A stretch of DNA of 64,000 bases from the NCBI RefSeq assembly GCF_902859705.1, contig NZ_CADIJO010000011.1, positions 62,001-126,000 on the forward strand. Direction: 5' to 3'. Position 1 is the first letter of the stretch, and every line of letters starts with the position of its first letter. This document shows, piece by piece, positions 17,694 through 26,906 of this stretch. The notes under the pieces are model-generated. The model was not told the origin of the DNA. It ran no database searches and saw nothing but the letters and a program-made list of their open reading frames with translations. The position numbers and the translations under genes were made by a program. This DNA comes from Achromobacter deleyi (GTDB taxonomy: Bacteria > Pseudomonadota > Gammaproteobacteria > Burkholderiales > Burkholderiaceae_B).

Positions 17694-18437
17694 ATGCCGC
17701 TGGCTCACCGTTACGCCCTGTACCTGGCCCCCACCGGCCCCTGGCGCGACCTGGGCAGCCGCTGGCTGGGCCGCTGCGCCGACACCGGCGCGGCCCTGCC
17801 GCCGCTGCCCGGCCAACCCGACGCCGCGTCCGACTGGACCCGCGCGCCGCGCCACTATGGCCTGCACGCTACGCTCAAGCCGCCGTTCCGCCTGCGGACC
17901 GGCACCGCGCCCGAAGACGTCGATGCCGCGGCGCGCCGCCTGGTGCAAGACGGCAGCGCCTTCGCCATCGAACTGGAATGCGAACCGCTGCGCGGCTTCC
18001 TGGCCTGGCGCGTGGCGCCGCAAGATGCCGACGGCCATGCCCGCATCCACGCGCTGGCCGCGGCCGCCGTGCGCGGGCTGGACGAACTGCGCGCCCCGCC
18101 CACGGCCGACGAACTGGCCCGCCGCCAGCCGCACACTTTGCCGCCCGAGCAGCAGGCCATGCTGGCGCGCTGGGGCTACCCGTACGTGTTCGACACCTTC
18201 ACCTTCCACATCACGCTGACCGGCAAGCTGGAAGGCGCCGCGCTGGCCCAGGCGCAGGCCGCGATAGCCGCCTTTGCAGACCCGTTGCGCGGCCAGGCCA
18301 TGCCGGTACCGGGCGTCAGCGTCTATGTGCAGCCGCAAGCGGGCGCGGATTTCATCGCCGCACGCCACTACGGGTTCGACGGCACGCACACCGATGCCGC
18401 CGGCGCCGCCTGGCTGCAAGGGCCGACCGCCGCATGA
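17694..18437 (+). CDS. DUF1045 phosphonate-operon 2H phosphoesterase-like protein
   Basis: 247 residues of the DUF1045 family commonly found beside phnM and phnN. It has two HxT motifs, HAT (58-60) in YGLHATLKPPF and HIT (about 172-174) in FTFHITLTGKL, the mark of the 2H phosphoesterase fold (2'-5' RNA ligase / cyclic phosphodiesterase). No phnP gene is visible in the window, so it may open the cyclic ribose 1,2-phosphate made by C-P lyase in place of PhnP. That is inference. Its stop overlaps the phnN start (ATGA). Confidence 0.85.
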   Translation: MPLAHRYALYLAPTGPWRDLGSRWLGRCADTGAALPPLPGQPDAASDWTRAPRHYGLHATLKPPFRLRTGTAPEDVDAAARRLVQDGSAFAIELECEPLRGFLAWRVAPQDADGHARIHALAAAAVRGLDELRAPPTADELARRQPHTLPPEQQAMLARWGYPYVFDTFTFHITLTGKLEGAALAQAQAAIAAFADPLRGQAMPVPGVSVYVQPQAGADFIAARHYGFDGTHTDAAGAAWLQGPTAA

Positions 18438-19012
18438 ATCCGCCCGCCCCCGCCAGCGGCGCCCGCCTGGTCTACCTGATGGGCGCCTCGGGCAGCGGCA
18501 AGGACACCTTGCTGCGGCTGATGCGCGCCCGCCTGCGCGGCGACGAACCCGTGCTGGTGGCACACCGCTACATCACGCGCGACAGCGGCGCCACCGAAGA
18601 CGCGCTGCGCCTGACCGTCGAGGAGTTCGCCCGCCGCGCCGCGCTGGGCTGCTTTGCGCTGCGCTGGGCCAGCCATGGCCTTTTCTACGGCATCGGCATC
18701 GAGGTCGATACCTGGCTGGACTGCGGCGCGGCCGTCATCATCAACGGCTCGCGCGCACATCTGGCCGACGCGTACCAGCGCTATCCGGCGCTGACCGCAG
18801 TCGAAATCACGGTCGACCCCGCCCGGCTCGCGCAGCGGCTGGCCGAACGCGGCCGTGAAACGCCCGAACAGATTGCGTCGCGCCTGGCGCGCGCGGCGCA
18901 GGACTTCGGCGTGCCCGAGGGCTGCCGCCTGCTGCGGGTGGGCAACAACGGCGCGCCGGAAGCCGCGGCGGCCGAACTACTGGATATCGCCCGGGACCGG
19001 CTGGCCGCCTGA
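18434..19012 (+). CDS. phnN: Ribose 1,5-bisphosphokinase PhnN
   Basis: A 192-residue P-loop kinase that phosphorylates ribose 1,5-bisphosphate to PRPP, feeding the phosphonate-derived ribose back to nucleotide synthesis. Walker A is GASGSGKD (17-24), followed by RYITRDS (about 49-55) as in guanylate-kinase-like folds. The start is inside the DUF1045 stop (4-bp overlap). Its last 36 bp overlap the convergent LysR gene. Confidence 0.92.
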   Translation: MNPPAPASGARLVYLMGASGSGKDTLLRLMRARLRGDEPVLVAHRYITRDSGATEDALRLTVEEFARRAALGCFALRWASHGLFYGIGIEVDTWLDCGAAVIINGSRAHLADAYQRYPALTAVEITVDPARLAQRLAERGRETPEQIASRLARAAQDFGVPEGCRLLRVGNNGAPEAAAAELLDIARDRLAA

Positions 19013-19945
19013 GGCGGGCGCACACAGTTCCAGCAGTATCTCGGAAAACCGGTCTTCCGCCGCCAGCGCCTGATCGCGGCGCCGCCGGATCAGGTTGATC
19101 GGCGGCAGTTCCCAACCGAAATCCCACGGCACCATGCCCAGCTTGCCGCGCTGGCAGATCTCGCGCGCGATGTCTTCCGGCACCACGGACATCAGCGCAT
19201 CGTTGGCGCTCAGCATGCCTTCGATGACGTCGGTGGAATAGGCTTCCAGCACCGGCGACGGCGACCGCAGGCCGGCGCGGATGAAATGCTCGACGATCAG
19301 CTGTCGGGTCGGCGTGTTGGCGGCCGGCAGCACCCAATCCATCTCGGCCAGCCCTGCCCAATCCGGCTTGCGGCGGGCCAGGCGCTGCGCCAGCCGGCTG
19401 TGCGCGATCAGGCGCGGCCGCTGGCGGTACAGCACGCGGTGGCTCAGGTCGTCCAGCGCCACGGTCGACGTGGCGCGGCTGATGATGCAATCCAGCTCGT
19501 GCCGCCGCAGCATCGGCACCAGGTGATCGGTGGTGGCGCGATGCAGCGTCAGCGTCACGCCATGGCGCTGGTGCAGCCGGCTGATCGCCGCCGTCAGCAG
19601 CGCGCTCGACACATACGGCACCACGCCCACGTGCAGGTGGGCGGCGCGGCCATCGTGCAGCGCGGCGACCTCGCGCGCCCACACGTCCAGATCGTTCTGC
19701 AGGTGGCGGGCGCGCACCAGCGCCAGCTCGCCCAGGGGCGTGGCTTGCAGGCCGCGGCCCGTGCGCAGGAACAGCGGCGCGCCGAAGATGTCTTCCAGTT
19801 CGGCCAGCGCCTTGGTCGCCGCGGGCTGGCTGATCCCGGTGGCCGCCGCCACGCGCGTCAGCGTGCCGTGCCGGGCAATGTTGGCCAACAGCACCAGGTG
19901 CCGCTGCTTCAGGCGGTTGGCAAGGCGAGAGGGGTCCCAGATCAC
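18977..19945 (-). CDS. LysR-family transcriptional regulator
   Basis: 322 residues. The N-terminal winged HTH (about 14-72) shows RHLVLLANIARHGTLTRVAA and GISQPAATKALAELE, and the periplasmic-binding-like effector domain follows. It diverges from the gamma-glutamyltransferase gene, with a perfect ATAACCAATTGGTTAT palindrome between them, so it probably controls that gene and the Bug protein. The last 36 bp overlap the end of phnN on the other strand. The effector is unknown. Confidence 0.9.
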   Translation of the reverse strand: MIWDPSRLANRLKQRHLVLLANIARHGTLTRVAAATGISQPAATKALAELEDIFGAPLFLRTGRGLQATPLGELALVRARHLQNDLDVWAREVAALHDGRAAHLHVGVVPYVSSALLTAAISRLHQRHGVTLTLHRATTDHLVPMLRRHELDCIISRATSTVALDDLSHRVLYRQRPRLIAHSRLAQRLARRKPDWAGLAEMDWVLPAANTPTRQLIVEHFIRAGLRSPSPVLEAYSTDVIEGMLSANDALMSVVPEDIAREICQRGKLGMVPWDFGWELPPINLIRRRRDQALAAEDRFSEILLELCAPASGGQPVPGDIQ

Positions 19946-19956
19946 GGCGCAGTCCT

Positions 19957-19972
19957 ATAACCAATTGGTTAT
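19957..19972. promoter_or_regulatory. Perfect 16-bp palindrome, probable LysR site
   Basis: ATAACCAATTGGTTAT is its own reverse complement and lies 12 bp upstream of the LysR start and 85 bp upstream of the gamma-glutamyltransferase start. Position and AT-rich symmetric form suit a shared autoregulatory and activation site. A TATACT -10-like box stands at 20015-20020. Confidence 0.6.
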
Positions 19973-20056
19973 TCAATTATGCCAACAAAGCCTTTATCAG
20001 TTATTTCGTGATCCTATACTGGGCCCGTTCACCGCCGCCTGCCGACCCGATCACCC

Positions 20057-21892
20057 ATGTCCACCCCAGCCTTCACCACCCGACCTGAAATCCGCGGCAC
20101 CTTCGGTGTTGTCTCGTCCACGCACTGGCTGGCCTCGCAAGTGGCCATGAGCGTGCTGGAGCGCGGCGGCAACGCCTTTGACGCGGCGGTGGCGGGCGGC
20201 TTCACGTTGCAGATCGTGGAGCCTCACTTGAACGGCCCGGGTGGCGAAGTGCCGATCCTGTTCTGGAGCGAGACCGAAGGCCGCATGCGGGCGCTGTGCG
20301 GCCAGGGTCCCGCGCCGGCACTGGCCACGCCCGGCTACTTTCGCGGCCTGGGCGTGGACCTGGTGCCCGGCATCGGCCTGCTGCCTGCCACGGTGCCCGG
20401 TGCGTTCGGCGCCTGGCTGACCCTGCTACGCGACTACGGCACCTGGGAACTGGCCGACGTGCTGCGCCCGGCCATCGACTACGCCCGCAACGGCTTTCCG
20501 CTGGTGCCGCGCATCTCGCAGGCCATTCTGGCGGTGCAGGCCCTGTTCCGCGACGAATGGACCAGTTCCGCTGCCGTGTGGCTGCCCGGCGGCCGCGTGC
20601 CCGCGCCCGATGCGCTGATGCGCACGCCGGCCATCGCCGCTACCTACACCCGCATCCTGGACGAGGCGCATGCCGCGTCGACCGACCGCCGCGGCCGCAT
20701 CGATGCCGCGCTGGACGTCTGGTATCGCGGCTTCGTGGCCGACGAGATCGACCGCTACTACACCCACGAGGCAGTGCGCGACACTACCGGCCAGCGCAAC
20801 CGCGGCCTGCTGCGCAAGGCCGACCTGGCCGACTGGCGCGCCCGCTACGACGAGCCGGCCACGGTCCAGTATGGCCGCTACACCGTGGCCAAGTGCGGGA
20901 TCTGGTCGCAAGGCCCGGCGCATTTGCAGCAACTGGCGCTGCTGCGCCACCTGGACCTGGGCACCGACCCGTGCTCGCCGCAGTTCGTGCACCACGTGGC
21001 CGAGGCCGCCAAGCTGGCTTTTGCCGACCGCGCCGTCTGGTATGGCGACCCCGACTTCGTCGACGTGCCGCTGGCCGACCTGCTCAGCGACGAATACGCC
21101 CGAACGCGCGCCGCCACGATCGGCCCGCGCGCCAGCGACACACTGCGCCCCGGCAGCCCCGGCGGCCGCGCGCCGCGCCTGCCCGACCTGGGCGCGGCCG
21201 TGCGCACGCTGGCCGCGTCCGACACCCGCTTCGGCGTGGGCGAGCCGACGTTTGCCGCGCTGCCGCCCGTGGCCGAATGGGCCGAGCGCGAGATTTTCGT
21301 GGGCGACACCTGCCAGATCGACGTCATCGACCGCGACGGCAACATGGTGGCCGCGACGCCTTCGGGCGGCTGGCTGTCGTCCAGCCCGGTGGTGCCCGGG
21401 CTGGGCTTTCCTCTGACCACGCGGCTGCAGATGACCTGGCTGGACGAAGGCGTGCCCGGCCAGCTGCAACCGGGCAAGCGGCCCAACACCACGCTGTCGC
21501 CCGGCCTGGTGCTGCGCGACGGCCAGCCCTACATGGCGTTCGGCACGCCGGGCGGCGACCAGCAGGACCAATGGACCGTGGCGTTCTTCCTGCGCCACGC
21601 GCTGGGCATGAATCTGCAGGAAGCCATCGAGGCGCCGTCCTGGCACATCGATCACTTTCCAGGTTCGTTCTGGCCGCGCGCGCTGACGCTGAACCGATTG
21701 ACGGTCGAAGCGCGTTTGCCGGAGCACACCGTGCAGGCCTTGCGCGACGCGGGCCACGAGGTGCGCGTGGGGCCGGACTGGTCCGAAGGCCGCATCAGCG
21801 CCTGCACCCGCGAACCCGCCGCCGGGGGCGGCCTGCTGCTGCGCGCGGGCGCCAATCCGCGCGGCATGCAGGGCTATGCCGTCGGCCGCTAG
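20057..21892 (+). CDS. Gamma-glutamyltransferase family hydrolase
   Basis: A 611-residue Ntn-hydrolase of the GGT family, normally self-cleaved into two subunits. The predicted nucleophile Thr is near residue 418 in GDTCQIDVIDRDGNMVA. The small subunit carries GLGFPLTTRLQMTW and PGKRPNTTLSPGLVL, which form the family core. Large-subunit marks are GGNAFDAAVAGG (about 37-48) and the GPGGEVPILFW stretch. No signal peptide is seen, so it seems cytosolic and could act on glutathione-like or other gamma-glutamyl or cyclic amides. The neighbours LysR and Bug suggest a catabolic set. Confidence 0.88.
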   Translation: MSTPAFTTRPEIRGTFGVVSSTHWLASQVAMSVLERGGNAFDAAVAGGFTLQIVEPHLNGPGGEVPILFWSETEGRMRALCGQGPAPALATPGYFRGLGVDLVPGIGLLPATVPGAFGAWLTLLRDYGTWELADVLRPAIDYARNGFPLVPRISQAILAVQALFRDEWTSSAAVWLPGGRVPAPDALMRTPAIAATYTRILDEAHAASTDRRGRIDAALDVWYRGFVADEIDRYYTHEAVRDTTGQRNRGLLRKADLADWRARYDEPATVQYGRYTVAKCGIWSQGPAHLQQLALLRHLDLGTDPCSPQFVHHVAEAAKLAFADRAVWYGDPDFVDVPLADLLSDEYARTRAATIGPRASDTLRPGSPGGRAPRLPDLGAAVRTLAASDTRFGVGEPTFAALPPVAEWAEREIFVGDTCQIDVIDRDGNMVAATPSGGWLSSSPVVPGLGFPLTTRLQMTWLDEGVPGQLQPGKRPNTTLSPGLVLRDGQPYMAFGTPGGDQQDQWTVAFFLRHALGMNLQEAIEAPSWHIDHFPGSFWPRALTLNRLTVEARLPEHTVQALRDAGHEVRVGPDWSEGRISACTREPAAGGGLLLRAGANPRGMQGYAVGR

Positions 21893-21991
21893 CTTGCCCG
21901 TACTGACTGCCCGTATCGACCGCCTTTACTGACTGACCAAATTTCCATCCAGCCGGCGCCCAGACCGGCCACATTGCAAGGGGTAAACACC

Positions 21992-22963
21992 ATGAAGCTC
22001 ATCCAACGACTGCTGCGCGCCTGCACCCTGGGCGTCGCCCTGGCCGGCCCGGCCCTGGCGCATGCCGCCTGGCCCGAAAAGCCCATCACCCTGATCGTGC
22101 CGTGGGCCGCCGGCGGGTCCACCGACATCCTGGCTCGCGTGCTGTCCGAAGGGCTGACGCAATCGCTGGGCCAACCGGTCATCGTCGAGAACCGCTCGGG
22201 CGCATCGGGCAACATCGGCACCACCTACGTGGCCCGCGCCAAACCCGACGGCTACACGCTGCTGGTCGGTTCGATGAGCACGCACACGATGAACCAGGCG
22301 CTGTATTCCAGCATGCCGTTCGACGGGGTCAAGGACTTCACGCCCATCGCCGAACTGGCGCTGGTGACCAACACCATGGTGGTGCACCCGTCGGTGCCGG
22401 CGTCCAACCTGAAGGAATTCATCGCCTACGCCAAGGCCAACCCCGGCACCGTCGCCTATGCGTCGGCCGGCCAGGGGTCGACCAACCATCTCAGCGCCGC
22501 GCTCTTCGAGAAGGCCGCGGGCGTGAAGATGATGCACATCCCCTACCGCGGCGGCGCGCCCGCCGTGATGGACACCGTGGCCGGACGCACGCAGGTGCTG
22601 TTCAGCGCCGGCACGCAGACCTTGCCGCACGTGCAGACCGGCAAGCTCAAGCTGCTGGCCGTGACCGAAGAGCAGCGCTCGCCGCTGCTGCCCGACGTGC
22701 CCACGGTGGCCGAAACGTTGCCCGGCTATGAACTGTCGGTGTGGTACGGCGCCTTCGGCCCGGCCGGCATGTCGCCGGAACTGACCGCCCGCCTGAACCA
22801 GGAAATCAACCGCATCCTGAAGCGGCCCGACGTCATCAAGAAAATGGCCGACATGGGCGTGCTGTTGATGGACACCACGCCGGAACAGTTTTCAAAGGTG
22901 CTGGCGCGCGATGCCGACAAGTACGGCAAGCTCATCAAGGAACTGGGAATCACCGCCGAATGA
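21992..22963 (+). CDS. Bug-family tripartite tricarboxylate substrate-binding protein (1)
   Basis: A 323-residue periplasmic binding protein of the Bug (TctC) type. The signal peptide (to about residue 26, ending LAHA-A) is followed by WPEKPITLIVPWAAGGSTDI and VENRSGASGNIG, both diagnostic. The start at 21992 has AAGGGG upstream; an earlier in-frame codon at 21974 is less likely. It lies 100 bp after the GGT gene and overlaps the GAF gene. No TctA/TctB membrane genes are near, as is common for Bug orphans. Ligand unknown. Confidence 0.93.
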   Translation: MKLIQRLLRACTLGVALAGPALAHAAWPEKPITLIVPWAAGGSTDILARVLSEGLTQSLGQPVIVENRSGASGNIGTTYVARAKPDGYTLLVGSMSTHTMNQALYSSMPFDGVKDFTPIAELALVTNTMVVHPSVPASNLKEFIAYAKANPGTVAYASAGQGSTNHLSAALFEKAAGVKMMHIPYRGGAPAVMDTVAGRTQVLFSAGTQTLPHVQTGKLKLLAVTEEQRSPLLPDVPTVAETLPGYELSVWYGAFGPAGMSPELTARLNQEINRILKRPDVIKKMADMGVLLMDTTPEQFSKVLARDADKYGKLIKELGITAE

Positions 22964-23457
22964 GTACGCTTTTGGACACCGCCGGCGCTCTCGACCGCCT
23001 GGAGCAGGCCTACGCCGACGCATCGGCGCAAGCGGCTTTCGCCGCCGTCGACGCCCATGCGCATGACGTGCTCGGCCATACGCTGTGCACCATCAACCGC
23101 CACGATGCGGCCCAGATGCGCGTGGTGCGCCTGTACAGCTCGAACCCGGCGGCCTACCCGCCCGGCGGCAGCAAGGACAAGCGCGGCACCGCCTGGGGCA
23201 ATCACGTGCTGCTCGAATGCCAGCTGTTCGTTGGCGAAGGCGAAGCCGCCATCCGCGAGTTCTTCAACGACCACGATGCCATCCGCGAGCTGGGCTTGCA
23301 GTCGGTGATCAACGTGCCGGTGGTGCATGACGGCGCCTGCCTGGGCACCGTCAACTTCCTGATGCCGCGCGCCGCGCTGTCCGCGGCGGACATCGCCGCC
23401 GCGCGGCTGGCGGGCCTCTTGGCCCTGCCCGCTTTCCTGACGCTGGCGCCGGACTGA
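22960..23457 (+). CDS. GAF domain protein
   Basis: 165 residues with a single GAF-like sensor domain (about 15-160). Recognisable pieces are DVLGHTLCTINRHDAAQMRVVRL (about 36-58) and SVINVPVVHDGACLGTVNFL (about 119-138). No output domain is attached, so it may bind a small ligand or act as an enzyme-like sensor. It overlaps the Bug stop by 4 bp (ATGA) and is thus translated with it, suggesting that it belongs to the same catabolic unit. Confidence 0.8.
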   Translation: MSTLLDTAGALDRLEQAYADASAQAAFAAVDAHAHDVLGHTLCTINRHDAAQMRVVRLYSSNPAAYPPGGSKDKRGTAWGNHVLLECQLFVGEGEAAIREFFNDHDAIRELGLQSVINVPVVHDGACLGTVNFLMPRAALSAADIAAARLAGLLALPAFLTLAPD

Positions 23458-23494
23458 CGCCCGCGCCGGGCCGGGGTTGCAACCCCGGCCAAGC

Positions 23495-24289
23495 CTAGAT
23501 CAGCGCGCGGCGGATGCGCGAGGACGCCATGTCGATCACCACCACGAACGCGACGATGATGATCATCACCGCGCAGGTCTCGGCATAGCGGAAGCTGCGG
23601 ATGATTTCCCACAGCACGGTGCCGATGCCGCCCGCGCCCACGATGCCGACCACCGAGGCCGAACGCACGTTCGATTCGAAGCGGTACAGCGAATACGAGA
23701 TCCACAGCGGCAGCACCTGCGGGATCACGCCGTAGACGATTTCCTCCAGCGCATTGGCACCCGTGGCGCGCACGCCTTCGACGGGCCGCGGGTCGATGGC
23801 CTCGACCGCCTCGGAAAACAGCTTGGCCAGCACGCCGGTGGTGTGCACCCACAGCGCCAGCACCCCGGCGAACGGGCCCAGGCCGACCGCCACGATGAAC
23901 AGCATGGCGAACACCATTTCATTGATGGCGCGGCAGGCATCCATCAGGCGCCGCATCGGCTGGTAGACCCAGGCCGGCACCATGTTCGACGAGCACAGCA
24001 GGCCCAGCGGCACCGCCAGCACGATCGCCAGGAACGTGCCCCACACGGCGATCTGCACCGTCACGACCATCTCGTCCAGGTACATGCGCCAATCGCGGAA
24101 ATTGGGCGGGAAGAAGTCGGCGGCGAACTGCGCCATGTTGCCGGAGTCCCGCAGCAGGTCCAGCGGCCGCATGTCGGCGCCACGCCAGGACATCACCAGC
24201 AACGCCAGCACGATGGCCCATACGAGCAGGACCGGCAGCGACGAGCGCGGCGCGGCGGAATTACGGGAAGTGGGCACGGCCAGGGTCAT
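23495..24289 (-). CDS. phnE: Phosphonate ABC transporter permease PhnE
   Basis: A 264-residue inner-membrane permease with about six helices. The conserved ABC-permease loop [24 protein letters not shown] lies at about 170-193. It forms the channel for phosphonates delivered by PhnD. It is last in the phnC-phnD-phnE operon, with 72 bp after phnD; only one phnE is seen. Confidence 0.92.
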   Translation of the reverse strand: MTLAVPTSRNSAAPRSSLPVLLVWAIVLALLVMSWRGADMRPLDLLRDSGNMAQFAADFFPPNFRDWRMYLDEMVVTVQIAVWGTFLAIVLAVPLGLLCSSNMVPAWVYQPMRRLMDACRAINEMVFAMLFIVAVGLGPFAGVLALWVHTTGVLAKLFSEAVEAIDPRPVEGVRATGANALEEIVYGVIPQVLPLWISYSLYRFESNVRSASVVGIVGAGGIGTVLWEIIRSFRYAETCAVMIIIVAFVVVIDMASSRIRRALI

Positions 24290-24361
24290 ATCGATTCCAG
24301 GTAGAAAGTGCGATGCGCGCGCGCCGGCGCCTGCAATCAGGCGCCGGCGCGCGCGGCATCG

Positions 24362-25345
24362 TTACTGCTTGGCCGTGGCCGGTTGGCCCAGGCTGGCCAG
24401 CTTGCGGTCCAGTTCGGCCAGCTGCTTCTGCTTTTCGGCCTGGCTGATGGTGGCGTCGCCTTCGACCTTGGCCTTTTCGCGGGCCAGTTCGATCTGGCGG
24501 ATCGGCACCAGTTGCTGGTTGTCCGACGCGCGGAAGCCCTGGTAGGTCAGCGCCTTCAGGTTGGCCATTTCACGCTCGGCGTCCTTGCCCTTGCCGTAGT
24601 TCACGAAGAAGTCGCGGATCTTGGCCTTCATGTCGGCCGGCAGGTCGGTGCGCATGACCAGGGGATCGGCCGGGATCAGCGGCGACTTCCACAGGATGCG
24701 CACGCTGTCGTTGGCGTCCTTGCCGGTGTTCAGGCGATAGCGCTCCAGCGCTTCGGTGTTGTTCACGGCCACGTCCACCTGCTTGTTGATGACCGACAAC
24801 AGGTTGGCTTCGTGGTTGCTCGAACGCACCGTCTTGAAGAAGGTCTTGGGTTCGATCTTGTTGGCGGCCCACAGGTAGTAGCCGGGCACGGCGGTGCCGG
24901 ACGTCGAGTTGGGATCGCCCGCGCCGTAGCTGAGCTGGCCCCGGCGCTTGAGCACGTCGTCCAGCGTCTTCAGGTCGCTGTCCTTGTTGACGATCAGCAG
25001 CGACCAGTAGCCCGGGTTGCCGTCCTTGTCGATCACCGAGGCGAACACTTCGCCGTTGGCGCGGTCCACGGCCTCGATGGCGGCCTTGTTGCCGTACCAG
25101 GCGACCTGCACCTTGTTGAAGCGCATGCCTTCGATGATGCCGGCGTAGTCCGACGCGAAGAAGGGCTTGACCGGCACGCCGATGGCGCGGCTCAGGTCGT
25201 CGATGACCGGCTGCCAGACCGACTTCAGGTTGGTCGACGATTCGGTCGAGATGATGCCGAAGTTCAGCGGCTTGGCGTCCTGGGCGTGGGCTTGCGTGGA
25301 CAGGGCGGCAGCGGCGATCAGGGCACAAAAGGTTCTGCGTAGCAT
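24362..25345 (-). CDS. phnD: Phosphonate-binding protein PhnD
   Basis: A 327-residue periplasmic binding protein. Signal peptide MLRRTFCALIAAAALSTQAHA, then LNFGIISTESSTNLKSVWQP, the typical PhnD entry. Phosphonate-site segments are KVQVAWYGNKAAIEA (about 79-93) and GDPNSTSGTAVPGYYLW (about 140-156). The C-terminus (about 285-327) is a charged helical tail. The start at 25345 has GGAGCT upstream; a longer frame to 25378 is rejected. Confidence 0.95.
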   Translation of the reverse strand: MLRRTFCALIAAAALSTQAHAQDAKPLNFGIISTESSTNLKSVWQPVIDDLSRAIGVPVKPFFASDYAGIIEGMRFNKVQVAWYGNKAAIEAVDRANGEVFASVIDKDGNPGYWSLLIVNKDSDLKTLDDVLKRRGQLSYGAGDPNSTSGTAVPGYYLWAANKIEPKTFFKTVRSSNHEANLLSVINKQVDVAVNNTEALERYRLNTGKDANDSVRILWKSPLIPADPLVMRTDLPADMKAKIRDFFVNYGKGKDAEREMANLKALTYQGFRASDNQQLVPIRQIELAREKAKVEGDATISQAEKQKQLAELDRKLASLGQPATAKQ

Positions 25346-25374
25346 TGGAAAGCTCCGGGTAGGAAAGCGGGGGG

Positions 25375-26217
25375 TCAAGCGGCGTAGGCCTGTTGGGAAA
25401 GCGGCGCCAGGCCGGGCAGCGGCGTGACCGGCGGCGAGTATTCGGGAAGCAGCTCGCTCAGTTCCGAGCCGTACAGGTCGCGCAGCATGGCGGGCGTGAG
25501 GTCGGCCGACGGGCCGTCATAGACCACCTTGCCGTGGCGCAGCGCCACCACCCGCGGGCAGTAGCGCAGGGCCACGTCGACCTGGTGCAGCGACACCACC
25601 ACGGCCACCTTGCGGGTGCGGTTGATCTGCGCCAGCGTGTCCATCACGCGGCGCGACGATTCCGGGTCGAGCGAGGCAATCGGTTCGTCGGCCAGGATCA
25701 CGCGGGCGTTCTGCACCAGCGTGCGGGCGATGGCCGCGCGCTGCTGCTGGCCGCCGGACAGCGTCGAGGCGCGTTGAAATGCATAGTCGTCTATACCAAC
25801 CTGGGCAAGCGCGTCGAGCCCTTGGCGGACTTCGGCGCGCAGGAACACGCGGATCAGGCTGCGCCACATCGGCACGCGCGGCAGCATGCCGGTCAGCACG
25901 TTGGTGATCACCGGCAGGCGGCCCACCAGGTTGAATTGCTGGAACACGAAGCCGATGCTGGCGCGGGCAGCCCGCACATTGCGCGACAGGCGGCCGTTGC
26001 GCTGGATCAGCTGGCCGTTGACGGTCACGCTGCCCTGCCCGGCGTCACCGGCCACGAAGCCGGCCAGGTGGCGCAGCAGAGTGGATTTGCCCGAGCCCGA
26101 GGCGCCCAGCAGCGCCACCATTTCACCGTCGGCCACGCGCAGGCTGACGTTGTCCAGCGCCAGCGCGCCGGGATGGAAGGATTTGCTCAGGCCTTGCACT
26201 TCGATGGCGGTTGTCAT
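25375..26217 (-). CDS. phnC: Phosphonate ABC transporter ATPase PhnC
   Basis: 280-residue ABC ATPase that powers phosphonate uptake with PhnD and PhnE. Walker [10 protein letters not shown] (about 38-46), signature LSGGQQQR (about 154-161), Walker [11 protein letters not shown] (about 174-183). It is the first gene of the uptake operon, with a PhoB-box-like site 47 bp upstream. The C-terminal 40 residues are proline-rich and longer than usual. Confidence 0.95.
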   Translation of the reverse strand: MTTAIEVQGLSKSFHPGALALDNVSLRVADGEMVALLGASGSGKSTLLRHLAGFVAGDAGQGSVTVNGQLIQRNGRLSRNVRAARASIGFVFQQFNLVGRLPVITNVLTGMLPRVPMWRSLIRVFLRAEVRQGLDALAQVGIDDYAFQRASTLSGGQQQRAAIARTLVQNARVILADEPIASLDPESSRRVMDTLAQINRTRKVAVVVSLHQVDVALRYCPRVVALRHGKVVYDGPSADLTPAMLRDLYGSELSELLPEYSPPVTPLPGLAPLSQQAYAA

Positions 26218-26264
26218 CGTCGAATCCCCTTGGGTAGTTCATGGGCGCATTCTGTTTTCGCGGC

Positions 26265-26282
26265 ATGACAGCGCGATGACCT
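26265..26282 (-). promoter_or_regulatory. PhoB box upstream of phnC
   Basis: Minus strand AGGTCATCGCGCTGTCAT: two GTCAT-ending heptamers 11 bp apart, the second a perfect CTGTCAT. A CAGAAT -10-like hexamer (26249-26254) begins 10 bp after it, the standard PhoB-promoter geometry. This supports phosphate-starvation control of phnCDE. Confidence 0.7.
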
Positions 26283-26412
26283 GACGATCGAATCATTTGG
26301 CGGAAAATGGGGGCATGGCAACCGACTGAAAGACATCCGTCATATAAGGCCGCGCCGCTGTCGCAAGCCGCGGGTATATTCAAGGAATCCCCCCTTCCGC
26401 CAGGCGCTCATC

Positions 26413-26844
26413 ATGATCAAAGGTTCCTGCCTCTGCGGCCGCGTTGCCTACGAAATCAGCGGCCCGCTCACCGACGCCCTCAATTGCCATTGCGCCATGT
26501 GCCGCAAATCGCACGGCGCGGCGTTCCGCAGCCGAGCCACCGTCCAGGCCAAGGACTTCGCCTGGACCAAGGGGGAAAACCACGTGACCTGGTACTGCTC
26601 GTCGCCGGGCAACTACCGCGGCTTCTGCGAGGCTTGCGGCACGCCGTTGCTCAGCCGCTTCGACCAGACCCCGGACATCTACGGCCTGCCGCTGGGCGCG
26701 CTGGACAACGATCCGGGCGTCAAGCCCGGCGCGCATTGCCACGTAGCCAGCAAGGCGCCGTGGTTCGACATCACCGACACCCTGCCCCAATACCCCGAGG
26801 CCTACGAGAGCGCCGACGCCGAGTTGCCGCACGCGGTGACCTGA
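26413..26844 (+). CDS. GFA/CENP-V family zinc protein (second copy)
   Basis: 143 residues, beginning MIKGSCLCGRVAYEI. Zinc-ligand cysteines are in CLCG (6-9), CHCAMC (about 26-31) and CEACGTPL (about 78-85). Same GFA fold as the 3.6-kb gene, but a different subfamily by sequence, so not a recent duplication. Function is unproven for most such proteins. It diverges from phnC and is followed by the ArsR-type regulator. Confidence 0.85.
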   Translation: MIKGSCLCGRVAYEISGPLTDALNCHCAMCRKSHGAAFRSRATVQAKDFAWTKGENHVTWYCSSPGNYRGFCEACGTPLLSRFDQTPDIYGLPLGALDNDPGVKPGAHCHVASKAPWFDITDTLPQYPEAYESADAELPHAVT

Positions 26845-26847
26845 ATA

Positions 26848-26906
26848 TTCAACCCAGGGGTTGAACTTCTGGCGAAAAGCGGGCTATATTCAACCCTATG
26901 GTTGAA
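26848..26906 (+). promoter_or_regulatory. Promoter with two identical-arm operators before the ArsR gene
   Basis: Two inverted repeats with the same arms, TTCAACC-N4-GGTTGAA, lie at 26848-26865 and 26889-26906, 41 bp apart. Between and overlapping them are TTGAAC (26861-26866) and TATATT (26885-26890) with an 18-bp spacer, a good promoter. Both operators cover promoter parts, so the ArsR protein very likely represses itself here. The second operator also overlaps the possible ATG at 26898. Confidence 0.8.
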
